From Paraburkholderia sp. UYCP14C (GTDB lineage Bacteria; Pseudomonadota; Gammaproteobacteria; Burkholderiales; Burkholderiaceae): DNA of 64,000 bases. Both the position numbers and the translations under genes were made by a program. This document shows, in pieces, positions 55,786 through 64,000 of this stretch (the stretch's first letter is position 1; the number at the start of each line of letters is the position of its first letter). Under the pieces are notes generated by a model. That model did not search any database. It was given only the letters and a program-made list of their open reading frames with translations, and was not told the DNA's origin. The stretch lies in NCBI RefSeq assembly GCF_004197395.1, contig NZ_SELS01000021.1, positions 62,001 through 126,000 on the forward strand, in the 5' to 3' direction.

Positions 55786-57579
55786 TCACGCTGCGGACGG
55801 GCCCGATGACCGGATGGCAATCCGCCGGTGGTGGACTGCCAGCGCTGCCTCGCCGCCGCTCGTGGCGTGAAAGAGTCCAAGCTGCTCGAACTCCTCTTCC
55901 TGCAGCGGCGTAATGGCGATATCCGTGTAGGCGTAACGGTCCGCCGCCTTCATGACTTCCCTGAGGGTAGCCTCTGTCCTGAGGTAGAAGCGCAGATATT
56001 TCGTCAACTTGACAGCGGTCTCGCTCCAGTAGCGCGGATAGAAGCGAAGCCGAGATTCGACCGGTAGCCCCCAACGGCGGTCACGGCGGTGTTTCATTCG
56101 CAAGGCTCCCCCTTCGAGCGGATGCACACCCTCGTGTTCAATCATCAGTCTGAACCAGGCGATGGTGCGCATGATCGTCTTCGGTCGGCCGTTCGGGATC
56201 TGCGCTGCCCGCTTGACGATCGTGCGGATGTGCTCGTACGAGTAAAACGCGCTCCACGCGCACCGATACGCTTCTTCCCATTCAGCGTCCGACATTTTCG
56301 AGTGGTGCGTGACCCGGTGGTTGGTGTCGTATTTGTTGATGTCCGGGTCCATCCATTCACCGTTCCTCACCATCGTCTGATGATCCTCGGAGCCAGGAAG
56401 CGGGGTGAGCATGAAGAATTCGAGAATGTCGATTGGCAATTCGCGCTTGATGATCTCGATGTCGCGCAGGATCGATTCTTTCGTGTCTGCCGGGAATCCG
56501 ATGATATAGCCAGCGTAGGTGATCGCACCGTGGGTGCGCCACTTCTGCAGCATCGCGCGGTATTCGGTGATCTTGTTCTGCCGCTTCCTGGCCGCGATCA
56601 GATTCTCGGGATTGATATTCTCAAGCCCGATGAACACGCGACGTACACCCGCACGCGTTGCCTTCTCGATGAAGTTTGGAATCTTGTGACAGAGCGTGTC
56701 GACCTGGATCGTGAAGCCGCAGTGAATGCCTTGCTTTTCCCGAAGTTCGATGACGCGGTCGAGAAGGATTTCCCAGTCGTGATTGCGGGCGAAGTTATCG
56801 TCCGTGATGAAGAACCGGTCGATACCCTGTTTTGCGTTCTCGCGGATGATGTGTTCGAGATCGTCAGGGGTACGAAAGCGACTCTTGTGCCCCTGCACGT
56901 TGATGATGGTACAAAACGAGCACTGATACGGGCACCCACGACCGAGGTCGACCGACGTATAGGTACCTGCCGTGCGTTCGATATGCTTGCGCGGCAAGAA
57001 GGGCTGGGGAGCACCTTCGAGCGAAGGTAACGTGTCCATGAAGTTATACAAGGGCTTCATGGCACCATTCCACGCGTCGAGAAGGACCTCATCAAAACGC
57101 CGTTCCTCGGCCTCCCCAGCGAAGAGCGCCACACCCATTGCTTGCGCTTCCGTAAGCTCGGCGGGCATCTCGGGCAGCATGGAGATGCAGCCGGAAACGT
57201 GGAAGCCACCGATCGCAACCGGCAAGCCTGCGGCACGGAACTGGCGGGCGAGGTCGAGTGCGCGCGGGTACTGGTTCGACTGGACACCGACCAGACCAAT
57301 CATCGATCTCCCGCCCTTTGCCTTCAGGTCACGAATGATGCGCTCTGGCCGCACGCGCTGGTTGGTTTCGTCGCATGTTTCGATTTCGAAATGCACGCCG
57401 GGGCCCAACAGGTTTCGCTTTCGCGCGTCGTCAGCGAGCGCATACATACAGGCGAGGGTATTGGAAGGCATGACCGAGCGGAGCCACTGGATCGGGTAGC
57501 CATCGTCGTCGTAGTGGGTCGGCTTGATGAGGACGAAAGAGAATCGGGAACCGTCAGAAATCGAGTAGATCGTGTCCAT
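55786..57579 (-). CDS. B12-binding-type radical SAM protein
   Basis: A 597-residue protein. The [4Fe-4S]/SAM motif is Cys216-x3-Cys220-x2-Cys223 in GRGCPYQCSFCTI. The N-terminal 150 residues resemble a cobalamin-binding fold (GLVGVQSNQYPRALDLA and GLPVAIGGFHVSG), without the DxHxxG His, as is common in this class. The C-terminal 180 residues (FYSYEHIRTIVKRAAQIPNGRPK onward) have no recognised domain. Many relatives are methylases or ring-forming enzymes; the substrate here is unknown. It lies at the downstream end of the envelope cluster after a 310-base gap. Confidence 0.9.
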   Translation of the reverse strand: MDTIYSISDGSRFSFVLIKPTHYDDDGYPIQWLRSVMPSNTLACMYALADDARKRNLLGPGVHFEIETCDETNQRVRPERIIRDLKAKGGRSMIGLVGVQSNQYPRALDLARQFRAAGLPVAIGGFHVSGCISMLPEMPAELTEAQAMGVALFAGEAEERRFDEVLLDAWNGAMKPLYNFMDTLPSLEGAPQPFLPRKHIERTAGTYTSVDLGRGCPYQCSFCTIINVQGHKSRFRTPDDLEHIIRENAKQGIDRFFITDDNFARNHDWEILLDRVIELREKQGIHCGFTIQVDTLCHKIPNFIEKATRAGVRRVFIGLENINPENLIAARKRQNKITEYRAMLQKWRTHGAITYAGYIIGFPADTKESILRDIEIIKRELPIDILEFFMLTPLPGSEDHQTMVRNGEWMDPDINKYDTNHRVTHHSKMSDAEWEEAYRCAWSAFYSYEHIRTIVKRAAQIPNGRPKTIMRTIAWFRLMIEHEGVHPLEGGALRMKHRRDRRWGLPVESRLRFYPRYWSETAVKLTKYLRFYLRTEATLREVMKAADRYAYTDIAITPLQEEEFEQLGLFHATSGGEAALAVHHRRIAIRSSGPSAA

Positions 57580-57889
57580 GGTCTGCTCTGTCGCCCTGTC
57601 TGGAAGTCACAAAACCGTGAAGGAAGTCCGTCTTCCGAAATTGAAGATGGATCGTGAGCTGGCATGCAGTACAACAACGCGCATCCTACCCGCCTGGGCT
57701 CCTGCTGTGTTGACAATTCAATTCCGCAGGCACCAGGTTTCCGGGATTGGGATCCCGCTGGTGGCAACTCAGGATCAGCTGGCTCCTTCTCGTTAGAATG
57801 GGCAAAAGCGAAAGGACGCAGCGCTTGCATGCGATCCTCGAACAGCTTGAGACGCAGCACCTTGCCGGAGTTCGGCCGGTCTTAGCTCT
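57580..57889. other. 310-base intergenic region before the radical SAM gene
   Basis: No gene is supported. A dyad CGGGAT-TGGG-ATCCCG (57738-57753) lies in it and might end the transcript of the small coiled protein or serve as a regulatory site. The region should hold the radical SAM promoter. Confidence 0.5.
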
Positions 57890-58141
57890 TTACTGGCCCG
57901 TACCATTACGTGCCTGTGCGATTGCCGCGTCGCGCTCCTTCGCTGCTGCCGCTTTCTTGCTATCAAAAACCTTCTTCGCAGCAGCAACCTTTCGATCGTA
58001 TGCTTTGTTGGCAGCATCGATTTGCATATGCATCTGCACGATCGGATCAGTGCTTCCGCTCGGTGCGGCAGTACCCTGTGCCCAGCCGGTCGAGGAAACC
58101 GCTGCCGCAGAGATCATTGCAATTCGGATAATCTTCTTCAC
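57890..58141 (-). CDS. small exported coiled-coil protein
   Basis: An 83-residue protein starting with GTG at 58141 (AGGAGAG five bases before it). A signal peptide ends at GWAQ (residue 22). The mature 60 residues are rich in Ala, Lys and Asp and form a continuous charged helix (KAYDRKVAAAKKVFDSKK and so on). It follows the DUF2950 gene by 53 bases. No known family; it may be a periplasmic or membrane-associated helper. Confidence 0.75.
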   Translation of the reverse strand: MKKIIRIAMISAAAVSSTGWAQGTAAPSGSTDPIVQMHMQIDAANKAYDRKVAAAKKVFDSKKAAAAKERDAAIAQARNGTGQ

Positions 58142-58194
58142 GATACTCTCCTGTCTTGAAGCAGCTTCCTGACTTCGATCTGTCCAATGCCCGC

Positions 58195-59139
58195 TCAAGG
58201 CCGAACCATCGACCACGAGCTGTCCGGATCAAACTTTGCGAGCGTCCGCGCAATACGGGCGCCCTGCGGTCCCAGATCCTTCTCGTAAATTTGGCCGTCC
58301 TGATTGACCATGAAGCTCATCACGCCCGTGGAAGCATAGTCGACGGGCCACGCGACCAGCGCATAGCCGTTCTGTAGCACACCGTCCTGCAGATAGCTCC
58401 GCGCGCCGCCTTTGGCATGAGGGCCCTGTGCTGTCAGGATCTTGTAGTGATACCCGTGATAACCATCCCTGGCGATCTCGTTTGATTGCGACATGACCGC
58501 CGCGAGCGGCCCCAGCGGACTTGGTTGCTCGCCGGGCTTTGGTGACCAGTACAAGCCGTCCCGTTGCCCCGGGCTACTCACGAAGCGCTGCGCGTAGTGA
58601 CTCATCTGCTGGTGATACTCCTGCTGCGCATCGAGATAGGCCAGCGAGGTCAGCATGGCCGCACGCTCGTTGTGTCCGACCCGGCGCGTCAGAATTTCCT
58701 GGCGGCCGGCTCGCGGGTCGAAACGCCAGCCTTTGTCAGTCTTGATGATCGGGATCGGCAACAGCCAGCCGCTTTCACCAACCGCCAGGTGCGCCACCTG
58801 ATGCCCGCCTTCCTGTTTGGAATCGCTGACGATCTCGTGCTTCTGCGACCACGCGGCGAGGAAGTCGTAAAGGTCGCCCCTGTCGACGCTTTTCGCCGAA
58901 ATGAAGCGCTGGTAGTCACTGCCTAACACGTGCCGCAACGCTTGCGGATCGTTACTCGAAAGCGCATCGACAAACGCACTGGCCGTGGCCTCCGGCGTAG
59001 GGTAGACAGCCTGCGCCTGAGCGCCCGACGCGCTGGCAAGCAGGACGAGAGCCGCACCCAGTTGACCTATGAGGAGCTTCCGACTGTGCCCCGTAACGGC
59101 GCCCGCGCACTTGTTGCGAGGTATGGTGTTGCAGTTCAT
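58195..59139 (-). CDS. DUF2950 exported protein
   Basis: A 314-residue protein with a signal peptide ending ASGAQAQ (near residue 43). The mature part matches DUF2950 in its order of motifs: YPTPEATASAFVDALSSNDP, LTSLAYLDAQQEYHQQ, GYHYKILTAQGPHAKGG and the C-terminal MVNQDGQIYEKDLG. DUF2950 genes are often found beside DUF3300 genes, as here (25 bases apart). ATG 59139 has GAGGAG nine bases before it. The function of the family is unknown. Confidence 0.88.
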   Translation of the reverse strand: MNCNTIPRNKCAGAVTGHSRKLLIGQLGAALVLLASASGAQAQAVYPTPEATASAFVDALSSNDPQALRHVLGSDYQRFISAKSVDRGDLYDFLAAWSQKHEIVSDSKQEGGHQVAHLAVGESGWLLPIPIIKTDKGWRFDPRAGRQEILTRRVGHNERAAMLTSLAYLDAQQEYHQQMSHYAQRFVSSPGQRDGLYWSPKPGEQPSPLGPLAAVMSQSNEIARDGYHGYHYKILTAQGPHAKGGARSYLQDGVLQNGYALVAWPVDYASTGVMSFMVNQDGQIYEKDLGPQGARIARTLAKFDPDSSWSMVRP

Positions 59140-59164
59140 CAGGCACTCTCCTCGATTTCCACTT

Positions 59165-60442
59165 CTACCGGCGAAAACGACCGCCTCCGAACCCGCCTCC
59201 GCCAAACCGGTCCCCGCCCCCGAATCCTCCGCCACCAAAGCGGTCGCCACCGCCGAACCGGTCGTCGCCGCCGCCAAACCGGTCGTCACCGCCAAATCCG
59301 CCCCCACCAGATCGGTCATCGCTGAAGTTGTGGCTCGCAAATTCATCGTGGCTCGTCTGGCCTCGCTGCATGTCCTGACGTTCCGCGTCGCCATCGCCCG
59401 CGCCGCGCAAGGCACTATCGCGATTGGCATAGTCAGCGCTGTTATGCAAATCTCCACTGCCGCCGGACTGGTGCATGTCCTGAAAGCGCTGATTGGCCGA
59501 GCCACCGAGATTTTGGCCGGTCCGCTGGTCCAGCGTCTGCATGGCCTGCTCCCGTGAGCCGTCGTACCCGCGGAAGGCATTGTGATCCGCACTGTTAAAA
59601 CTGGACGTGTGTTGGTCGAACGAAGCGTTGCGGTTCCAGTTCGTCGTGGTACTCGTCGCATTGATCCGGTGGTTGACGTTGAGATTGTTGAAGTTGTTGA
59701 CGTTCACGTTGACGCTGTGATTCCCCCAGTCGAACCCGCCCCATAGCGCGCTGGTGACCGCAACGCCGGCACCGAACGCGAGGCCGGCGGCAAAGCCGTT
59801 CGCGACCGCATATCCGGGCGGCGGCGGCAGGTACACGGGTGGATACGCGGGATAGAGCCAGGGTCCGTAGACATAGGTGGGGTTATAGGCTGGCACATAG
59901 ACCACCTGCGGGTTCGCCGGCTGGATCTGGATGGTATTCTGCGCGACGATCACGTGCTGCTGGTCATTCGACTTCAGGTTCCCAGCCTGCTGCGCCTGCT
60001 TGCGCAACCGTTGCACGGAGTCCATCACATCGCCGGACTGTGCGAGAAATGCATCGCCGAGCTGGCTTACCCAGTCCGGCTTCGATGCCATGGTCGCCAG
60101 CACCTGTGGAAACGCGACGAGCGACTGCACGCTCGGGTCCCACGGTTGCGACGCGACTGCCTTCACGGCGACATCGCCCTGCATTTTGGAGTTCGCCTTC
60201 GACCACGCTGCCGCTTCCTGCACTTGCTGTGGAAAGGTCGCCGCCATCAGCACCTGCGCGAGCAGTGCGTCGGGATAGAGTGCAATCGGCGCGGTCAGTG
60301 AATCGAGTTGCTGGTTTGTCAGCTTCACCGCCCCCTGAGCCCAGACTGGGTATGCGGGCGTGATAGTCAGCATTGCCACACTCGTGGCAAATACGGCGCA
60401 AACCACCAAGCCGTGTCGTATGTATCGCCATAACCGGTTCAC
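59165..60442 (-). CDS. DUF3300 exported protein with Gly-rich tail
   Basis: A 425-residue exported protein starting with GTG at 60442, with GGAGGG seven bases before it. The signal peptide ends at VWAQ. The DUF3300 domain (about 40-215) has LTNQQLDSLTAPIALYPDALLAQVLMAATFP and ends in a Pro/Tyr-rich patch (PAYNPTYVYGPW). An Asn/Ser-rich region follows, then a tail made of DRFGGG/FGGG repeats ending FGGGRFRR. It shares the DUF2950 neighbourhood in many bacteria. Likely an envelope or secreted structural protein. Confidence 0.9.
   Translation of the reverse strand: MNRLWRYIRHGLVVCAVFATSVAMLTITPAYPVWAQGAVKLTNQQLDSLTAPIALYPDALLAQVLMAATFPQQVQEAAAWSKANSKMQGDVAVKAVASQPWDPSVQSLVAFPQVLATMASKPDWVSQLGDAFLAQSGDVMDSVQRLRKQAQQAGNLKSNDQQHVIVAQNTIQIQPANPQVVYVPAYNPTYVYGPWLYPAYPPVYLPPPPGYAVANGFAAGLAFGAGVAVTSALWGGFDWGNHSVNVNVNNFNNLNVNHRINATSTTTNWNRNASFDQHTSSFNSADHNAFRGYDGSREQAMQTLDQRTGQNLGGSANQRFQDMHQSGGSGDLHNSADYANRDSALRGAGDGDAERQDMQRGQTSHDEFASHNFSDDRSGGGGFGGDDRFGGGDDRFGGGDRFGGGGFGGGDRFGGGGFGGGRFRR
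59168..59292 (-). repeat. Gly-rich tandem repeat coding for DRFGGG units
   Basis: The 3' end of the DUF3300 gene is made of near-repeats of a CGG-CGG-CGA-type unit coding for (D)DRFGGG and GFGGG. About five copies are seen. Such stretches can vary in number by slippage. Confidence 0.75.
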
Positions 60443-60502
60443 GATCGGACCCTCCAGCTTTCACCAAATTGTTCGATACCGGGATTCTGCGCGGCACTCA
60501 CG

Positions 60503-61291
60503 TCAGAACCGTACGCGCACGCCTGCAAACGGGCCGGCGGTTCTGATGTTGTAGTAAAAGGAGGACGTGTTGTAGTCCTGCGCGAGAATGCGGTAGCCCC
60601 CGCTTAGATCGACGTTCTTCGTCATGTTCCAGAACAGCACACCCACCAGTTGCCACGAGTATCGGGTGCCGCCCGTGCCGGCATCGGCATAGCCCATGAC
60701 CGACCATGTGTCGGTGAAACGATATGTCGCGCGTACCCCGACCAGCCCGTCGACCCAGTTGACTCCCTTACTCCGCTCGTCGCCTGCCGGCAATATGGCG
60801 CTCGGTGAGAACGACAGGCTCGCGTTGAGGTTGGTATATCGCAATCCGGCCAGCACATCGACCGGCACGCGGTCACTCTGCAGAACCCGATAGGCGCCTG
60901 CGACCTCGACCACGCCGTTGTCGAGTTTTCCTCGTGCCGTGCCCAGTTCCCCACCCAGAATCGGATCGGAGGTTTTGGAGACGCTGACGTAAAACCCGTC
61001 CACGATGATTCCCCAGCGACCCTTGCGTGCCTCGAAGGTACCCATCACGCCAAAGTCGAGATTTCTCCAGATGTTCGAGAAGCTCGCATCCACGTTCTGG
61101 GCCGGAATGGTCTGGCCGATCCGCACACTTCCGCTCTGGCCGGCCATCCAGAGATAGGGTGTGATGGAAAACTGCCACCCGTCCTGGGTCTGCGCGGTCG
61201 ACGGCTGCTGTGCTTCGCCCGACGAAGCGCACGCGAGCAGGACGACGCCCGTCGCACACTCCCGGTTCAGTCTCCGCCAATTTCGTCGCAT
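60503..61291 (-). CDS. outer-membrane beta-barrel protein
   Basis: A 262-residue protein with a signal ending GEAQQ (near 29). The mature part alternates polar and hydrophobic residues in beta strands, has ITPYLWMAGQSGSV near its start and ends in GPFAGVRVRF, a typical C-terminal Phe that is recognised by the barrel assembly machine. Similar proteins are found in many Burkholderia. Function unknown. It is 60 bases ahead of the DUF3300 gene in the same direction. Confidence 0.85.
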   Translation of the reverse strand: MRRNWRRLNRECATGVVLLACASSGEAQQPSTAQTQDGWQFSITPYLWMAGQSGSVRIGQTIPAQNVDASFSNIWRNLDFGVMGTFEARKGRWGIIVDGFYVSVSKTSDPILGGELGTARGKLDNGVVEVAGAYRVLQSDRVPVDVLAGLRYTNLNASLSFSPSAILPAGDERSKGVNWVDGLVGVRATYRFTDTWSVMGYADAGTGGTRYSWQLVGVLFWNMTKNVDLSGGYRILAQDYNTSSFYYNIRTAGPFAGVRVRF

Positions 61292-61554
61292 TTGATCATC
61301 TCACCGAGGACCGCTTTCCATTCGGTCGACGCCTCACATTGCATCCAGTGCAGCGCGCCTGTTTTGAGCATCGATGCAAGGGACGCCTTTCGCCTCTTAT
61401 CCCCTTCATTAAACGCGTCGTCGGGAACCGGACTCAATTCCGAACGGCCGATCTGCGCAGACTGCGAAACGATCGGATAAAGATTGCTTCCCTGCGCAAG
61501 GCGGCGTGCGGCGATTACGTGTGACGAAAGCGGCAAACATAAGGCTGTCGAAAC

Positions 61555-61956
61555 TCAGTTGCGCTTCTGCAATTGCCACTCGCCCTGCCCCTGCCGGCAA
61601 TAAAGTGGACGCAGGAGCATTTCCTGCCCTTTTGCTTCAAGCTTCACTAAAACCGTTCTGCATGTCTGCTGGCCTTGCGGATGGGTGGCCTCGGGTGTCA
61701 GGACTGCGGCGACCGGCACACCGTTTCTTGGTCCCGACTTCCAGTTGCTGGCCTGACCGTCAGGCTTCGTGTTGAGCACGTCGTCGATCGTATGCTCGAT
61801 CGAAGTCAGATCGCTCTGTGTCACGTACGCCATTGGCGTATCGTGCAGGAAGGCCAGATTTGCGGCCCGCAAGGCATCGTTCATGCCGAACAGTCCCACG
61901 AGCGCAATCACGACGAATCTCACGATCGCAAATCGTTCACTACCTTTCTGTGGCAT
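61555..61956 (-). CDS. surface-antigen-like exported protein (RT0821/Lpp0805-like)
   Basis: A 133-residue protein with a hydrophobic N-terminal segment (ERFAIVRFVVIALVGLFGM). The mature part has TPDGQASNWKSGPRNG-like sequence (here KPDGQASNWKSG) and a C-terminal CRQGQGEWQLQ, with two cysteines, as in small surface-antigen family proteins. ATG 61956 is preceded by AGGGGA; an earlier Met is less likely. It lies between the sulfatase and the beta-barrel gene. Confidence 0.72.
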   Translation of the reverse strand: MPQKGSERFAIVRFVVIALVGLFGMNDALRAANLAFLHDTPMAYVTQSDLTSIEHTIDDVLNTKPDGQASNWKSGPRNGVPVAAVLTPEATHPQGQQTCRTVLVKLEAKGQEMLLRPLYCRQGQGEWQLQKRN

Positions 61957-62066
61957 CGGTCGTCCCCTGCTTCCCGGTCCGTGACAGGTCATCGCTTTCG
62001 CTCCGAATCAAAGTTCAACGAAGACGTTCTGGTGGGCGAGTGTCTTCTTTGTTCTCGACTCGTGAA

Positions 62067-63557
62067 TCAGTGCCCCTTGCTCCCACCTGCCTCCTCCAGT
62101 TGCCGTAACACCGCATCCAGATTGAATGCGGCCGGCTTCTGGCGTGGCGGGAATTTCGTGAACTCTTCAATTTGCCCCGCGACGACCGCCTGCATCGCGT
62201 ATAGCAGATAGGCGTGTGAAATCACCCAGTCCCAGTACGTGTTCGAGTTCTCGTCTGCACGCTCGAAAGGATCACGCCTAAGATTGAACATCTTGGGTAT
62301 GCGCAAAGGGACAAACGGTTCGGCCCAGCATTGCAGCTTTGTGGCCCGCTGCTCCTGCAGCACCATTTTCCAGTCCTTCATCCGGACCGCCAGAATATCC
62401 CCGTCGTCACTGATGTAGAAGAAGAACTGCCGAGGGGACTCGCTCACCTCGCCGCAGAGATAGGGGAGCAAGTTGAAACCATCGAGGTGTACCTTGAAAG
62501 TCTTGCTTCCCGCCTGATGCCCCTGGATAAGCTTTTCCTTGATATCCGGCGCGCCCGCCGCGGCCAGCAGCGTGACCATCCAGTCCTGATGGCCGACGAT
62601 TCCATTGAGCACCGTGCCCGCGTGGATCTTTCCGGGCCATCGGACAAACGCGGGTACGCGCCAGCCCCCTTCCCAATTGGTGTTCTTTTCCGACCGGAAC
62701 GGCGTGATGCCGGCATCGGGCCAACTGTTGTAATGCGGTCCGTTGTCCGTCGAATACATGACGATCGTATCTTCGGCGATGCCCAGTTCATCGAGCTTTC
62801 CGAGCATTCTGCCGACATTCTCGTCGTGGGCAACCATCACATCGTTATAGTCGCCCTGTCCGCTCTTGCCCTTGTGCTTTTCCGCGCAATGCGTCCTGAA
62901 GTGCATCGCGGTCGTGTTGTACCACATGAAAAACGGCTTGCCTTCCTTATGAGCCTTGTCGATGAACGTCAAAGCATGCTCGGTCGTTTCTTCGTCGATC
63001 GTTTCCATGCGCTTCTTCGTCAGCGCGCCGGTGTCCTCGATCGTCTGGCCGCCCTTGCCGTCGGAGAAGCAATGCAGCACACCGCGTGGCCCGAAGCGCT
63101 TCTTGAATTCAGGCATTTTGGGGTAGTCCGGGTCTTCAGGCTCTTCTTCCGCATTCAGGTGATACAGGTTTCCAAAGAACTCATCGAAGCCGTGCATGGT
63201 CGGCAGGAATTTGTCCTTGTCACCCAGATGGTTCTTGCCGAACTGCCCGGTCGCGTAGCCTAGCGGCTTGAGCAATTCGGCGATCGTCGGATCCTCATCC
63301 ATCAGTCCAATATCGGCGCCCGGCATGCCAACCTTGGTCAAGCCGGTGCGGATCGGATTCTGGCCGGTGATGAAAGCGGCCCGCCCCGCCGTGCAACTCT
63401 GCTGGCCGTAGTAATCCGTAAAGGCCGCGCCCTCGTTGGCAATCCGGTCGATGTTCGGGGTCCGGTAGCCCATCTGTCCACGGCTGTTGAAGCTGATGTT
63501 CCACCAGCCGATGTCGTCTCCCCAGAGAATCAGGATATTGGGTTGCTTTGTAGCCAT
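62067..63557 (-). CDS. arylsulfatase-type sulfatase
   Basis: A 496-residue type I sulfatase without a signal peptide, like the cytoplasmic AtsA kind. The metal-binding Asp pair is at WGDDIGWWN, and the formylglycine signature is Cys55 in SCTAGRAAFITG (C-x-A-x-R form). HLGDKDKF and TDNGPHYNSWPDAG hold further metal and sulfate ligands. To be active, Cys55 must be converted to formylglycine by FGE or anSME, neither of which is in this window. GGAAGCATC precedes the ATG. It heads the minus-strand envelope cluster. Its substrate is unknown. Confidence 0.92.
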   Translation of the reverse strand: MATKQPNILILWGDDIGWWNISFNSRGQMGYRTPNIDRIANEGAAFTDYYGQQSCTAGRAAFITGQNPIRTGLTKVGMPGADIGLMDEDPTIAELLKPLGYATGQFGKNHLGDKDKFLPTMHGFDEFFGNLYHLNAEEEPEDPDYPKMPEFKKRFGPRGVLHCFSDGKGGQTIEDTGALTKKRMETIDEETTEHALTFIDKAHKEGKPFFMWYNTTAMHFRTHCAEKHKGKSGQGDYNDVMVAHDENVGRMLGKLDELGIAEDTIVMYSTDNGPHYNSWPDAGITPFRSEKNTNWEGGWRVPAFVRWPGKIHAGTVLNGIVGHQDWMVTLLAAAGAPDIKEKLIQGHQAGSKTFKVHLDGFNLLPYLCGEVSESPRQFFFYISDDGDILAVRMKDWKMVLQEQRATKLQCWAEPFVPLRIPKMFNLRRDPFERADENSNTYWDWVISHAYLLYAMQAVVAGQIEEFTKFPPRQKPAAFNLDAVLRQLEEAGGSKGH

Positions 63558-63722
63558 GATGCTTCCTTTCCTTTTAGAAGGAGCCAGGTCACCCATGCGA
63601 CCCTGGCCAGATGACGGCATCGACTGCGGGCGATCCCCACCAGTTCGTCATTCACCTACTTCAATGCTTCGAGCGGAGTGGGAGCAATCGCAGTGAATCT
63701 GCACAGGTGTAAAGCCATACCG

Positions 63723-64000
63723 TCACAAGCGGTGCCGCTCGCGCGGCACACCGCCCTCGAACCGGCTGGCCGGTGCATTGTTTCCATGACAGAAACGAAA
63801 CTTCTGGCCTTTTCCACACGGACAGGGCGCATACGGACCACGACGTTTATCCTCGGCCATCGTCATCGCCATCACTTCAGAGGGAGCGTGGCCACTTTGC
63901 AGGAGCTTCGCCATCGTCTGCATGGCCGGGCGTGCGCGATGAAAGAACAATTCGAGCCCGGCACACAGATAGTTGTGTCCCGGCTCACCATCGCGCGACA
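63723..64000 (-). CDS. SEC-C motif protein (start beyond the right edge)
   Basis: The last 92 or so codons of a gene that enters from the right edge with an open frame. The end holds a SEC-C zinc-binding motif, CPCGKGQKFRFCHG, as in the tails of SecA and YchJ-type proteins. The part before it (YLCAGLELFFHRARPAMQ) is helical and not recognised. The full length and the rest of the domain structure cannot be seen here. Confidence 0.8.
   Translation of the reverse strand, partial: SRDGEPGHNYLCAGLELFFHRARPAMQTMAKLLQSGHAPSEVMAMTMAEDKRRGPYAPCPCGKGQKFRFCHGNNAPASRFEGGVPRERHRL

Noticed and set aside
61267-61536. 89-codon minus-strand frame between the surface-antigen-like and beta-barrel genes
   Set aside because: It overlaps the start of the beta-barrel gene and shows no signal peptide or known motif.
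63329-63337. ACCTTGGTC, a partial copy of the GACCAAGGTC site
   Set aside because: It lies inside the sulfatase coding sequence, lacks one base of the palindrome and has no promoter context.

Overview
The window is GC-rich, densely coded chromosomal DNA from a Burkholderia-type betaproteobacterium (Paraburkholderia or Caballeronia is my best guess). The reasons are the DUF4148 and SYLF-type exported proteins, an N-acetylglucosamine PTS of the fused EIIA-HPr-EI plus EIICB kind, the hydroxycinnamate (ferulate) cluster, and heavy-metal/RND gene sets typical of that group. No rRNA, tRNA, CRISPR array or intact insertion sequence was seen.

Layout. 1-5.7 kb: a minus-strand RND efflux operon (small exported protein, adaptor, pump, outer-membrane factor cut by the left edge). 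5.9-11.3 kb: a stress-type regulatory island with a PAS histidine kinase, a FixJ/NarL-like response regulator, a receiver-only regulator, a SYLF lipoprotein, a VIT/CCC1-like membrane protein and a PPK2 polyphosphate kinase. Four intergenic copies of a palindrome, GACCAARGTC, tie this island and the efflux operon together. 12.2-21.9 kb: hydroxycinnamate/ferulate catabolism (acyl-CoA dehydrogenase, feruloyl-CoA synthetase, vanillin dehydrogenase, hydratase-lyase, amidohydrolase, MFS uptake), with two paralogous MarR regulators. One MarR is broken by an in-frame stop, and both have the same operator upstream. 22.2-25.9 kb: DJ-1/PfpI protein, glyoxalase, a two-subunit GMC-type dehydrogenase and a ribbon-helix-helix protein. 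26-34 kb: MFS exporter, GlcNAc PTS (nagF, nagE) and a YidE/AspT-type transporter. 34.1-42.7 kb: DUF4148 protein, a second RND operon and a convergent OmpR/HK metal-type two-component pair. 42.9-47.6 kb: a triheme cytochrome c / [2Fe-2S] / molybdopterin hydroxylase of the Ior/Nic type and a small exported protein. 47.6-48.1 kb: a genomic scar holding remnants of an NhaC antiporter and an IS5-type transposase. 48.1-55 kb: a LysR-controlled cluster with a split ThDP decarboxylase (ComDE-like), an intact aldehyde dehydrogenase, an MHS permease and a second aldehyde dehydrogenase homologue that has lost its catalytic cysteine. 55.2-64 kb: universal stress protein, B12-type radical SAM protein, and a minus-strand envelope cluster (sulfatase, surface-antigen-like protein, beta-barrel protein, DUF3300, DUF2950, small coiled exported protein), then a SEC-C protein cut by the right edge.

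How the parts work together. The ferulate genes form a complete route from hydroxycinnamates through CoA thioesters and vanillin-type aldehydes to vanillate-type acids. The split ThDP enzyme followed by aldehyde dehydrogenase and permease suggests import of a 2-oxo acid, decarboxylation to an aldehyde and oxidation to an acid; the substrate cannot be read from sequence. The most interesting new signals are the shared GACCAARGTC promoter element (with a -10-like TACSYT at identical spacing, including a two-sided divergent promoter), the catalytically degenerate aldehyde dehydrogenase, the nonsense-mutated MarR, the duplicated Cys-less EIIB domain in NagE, and the uncharacterised sulfatase/DUF3300/DUF2950/radical SAM neighbourhood.
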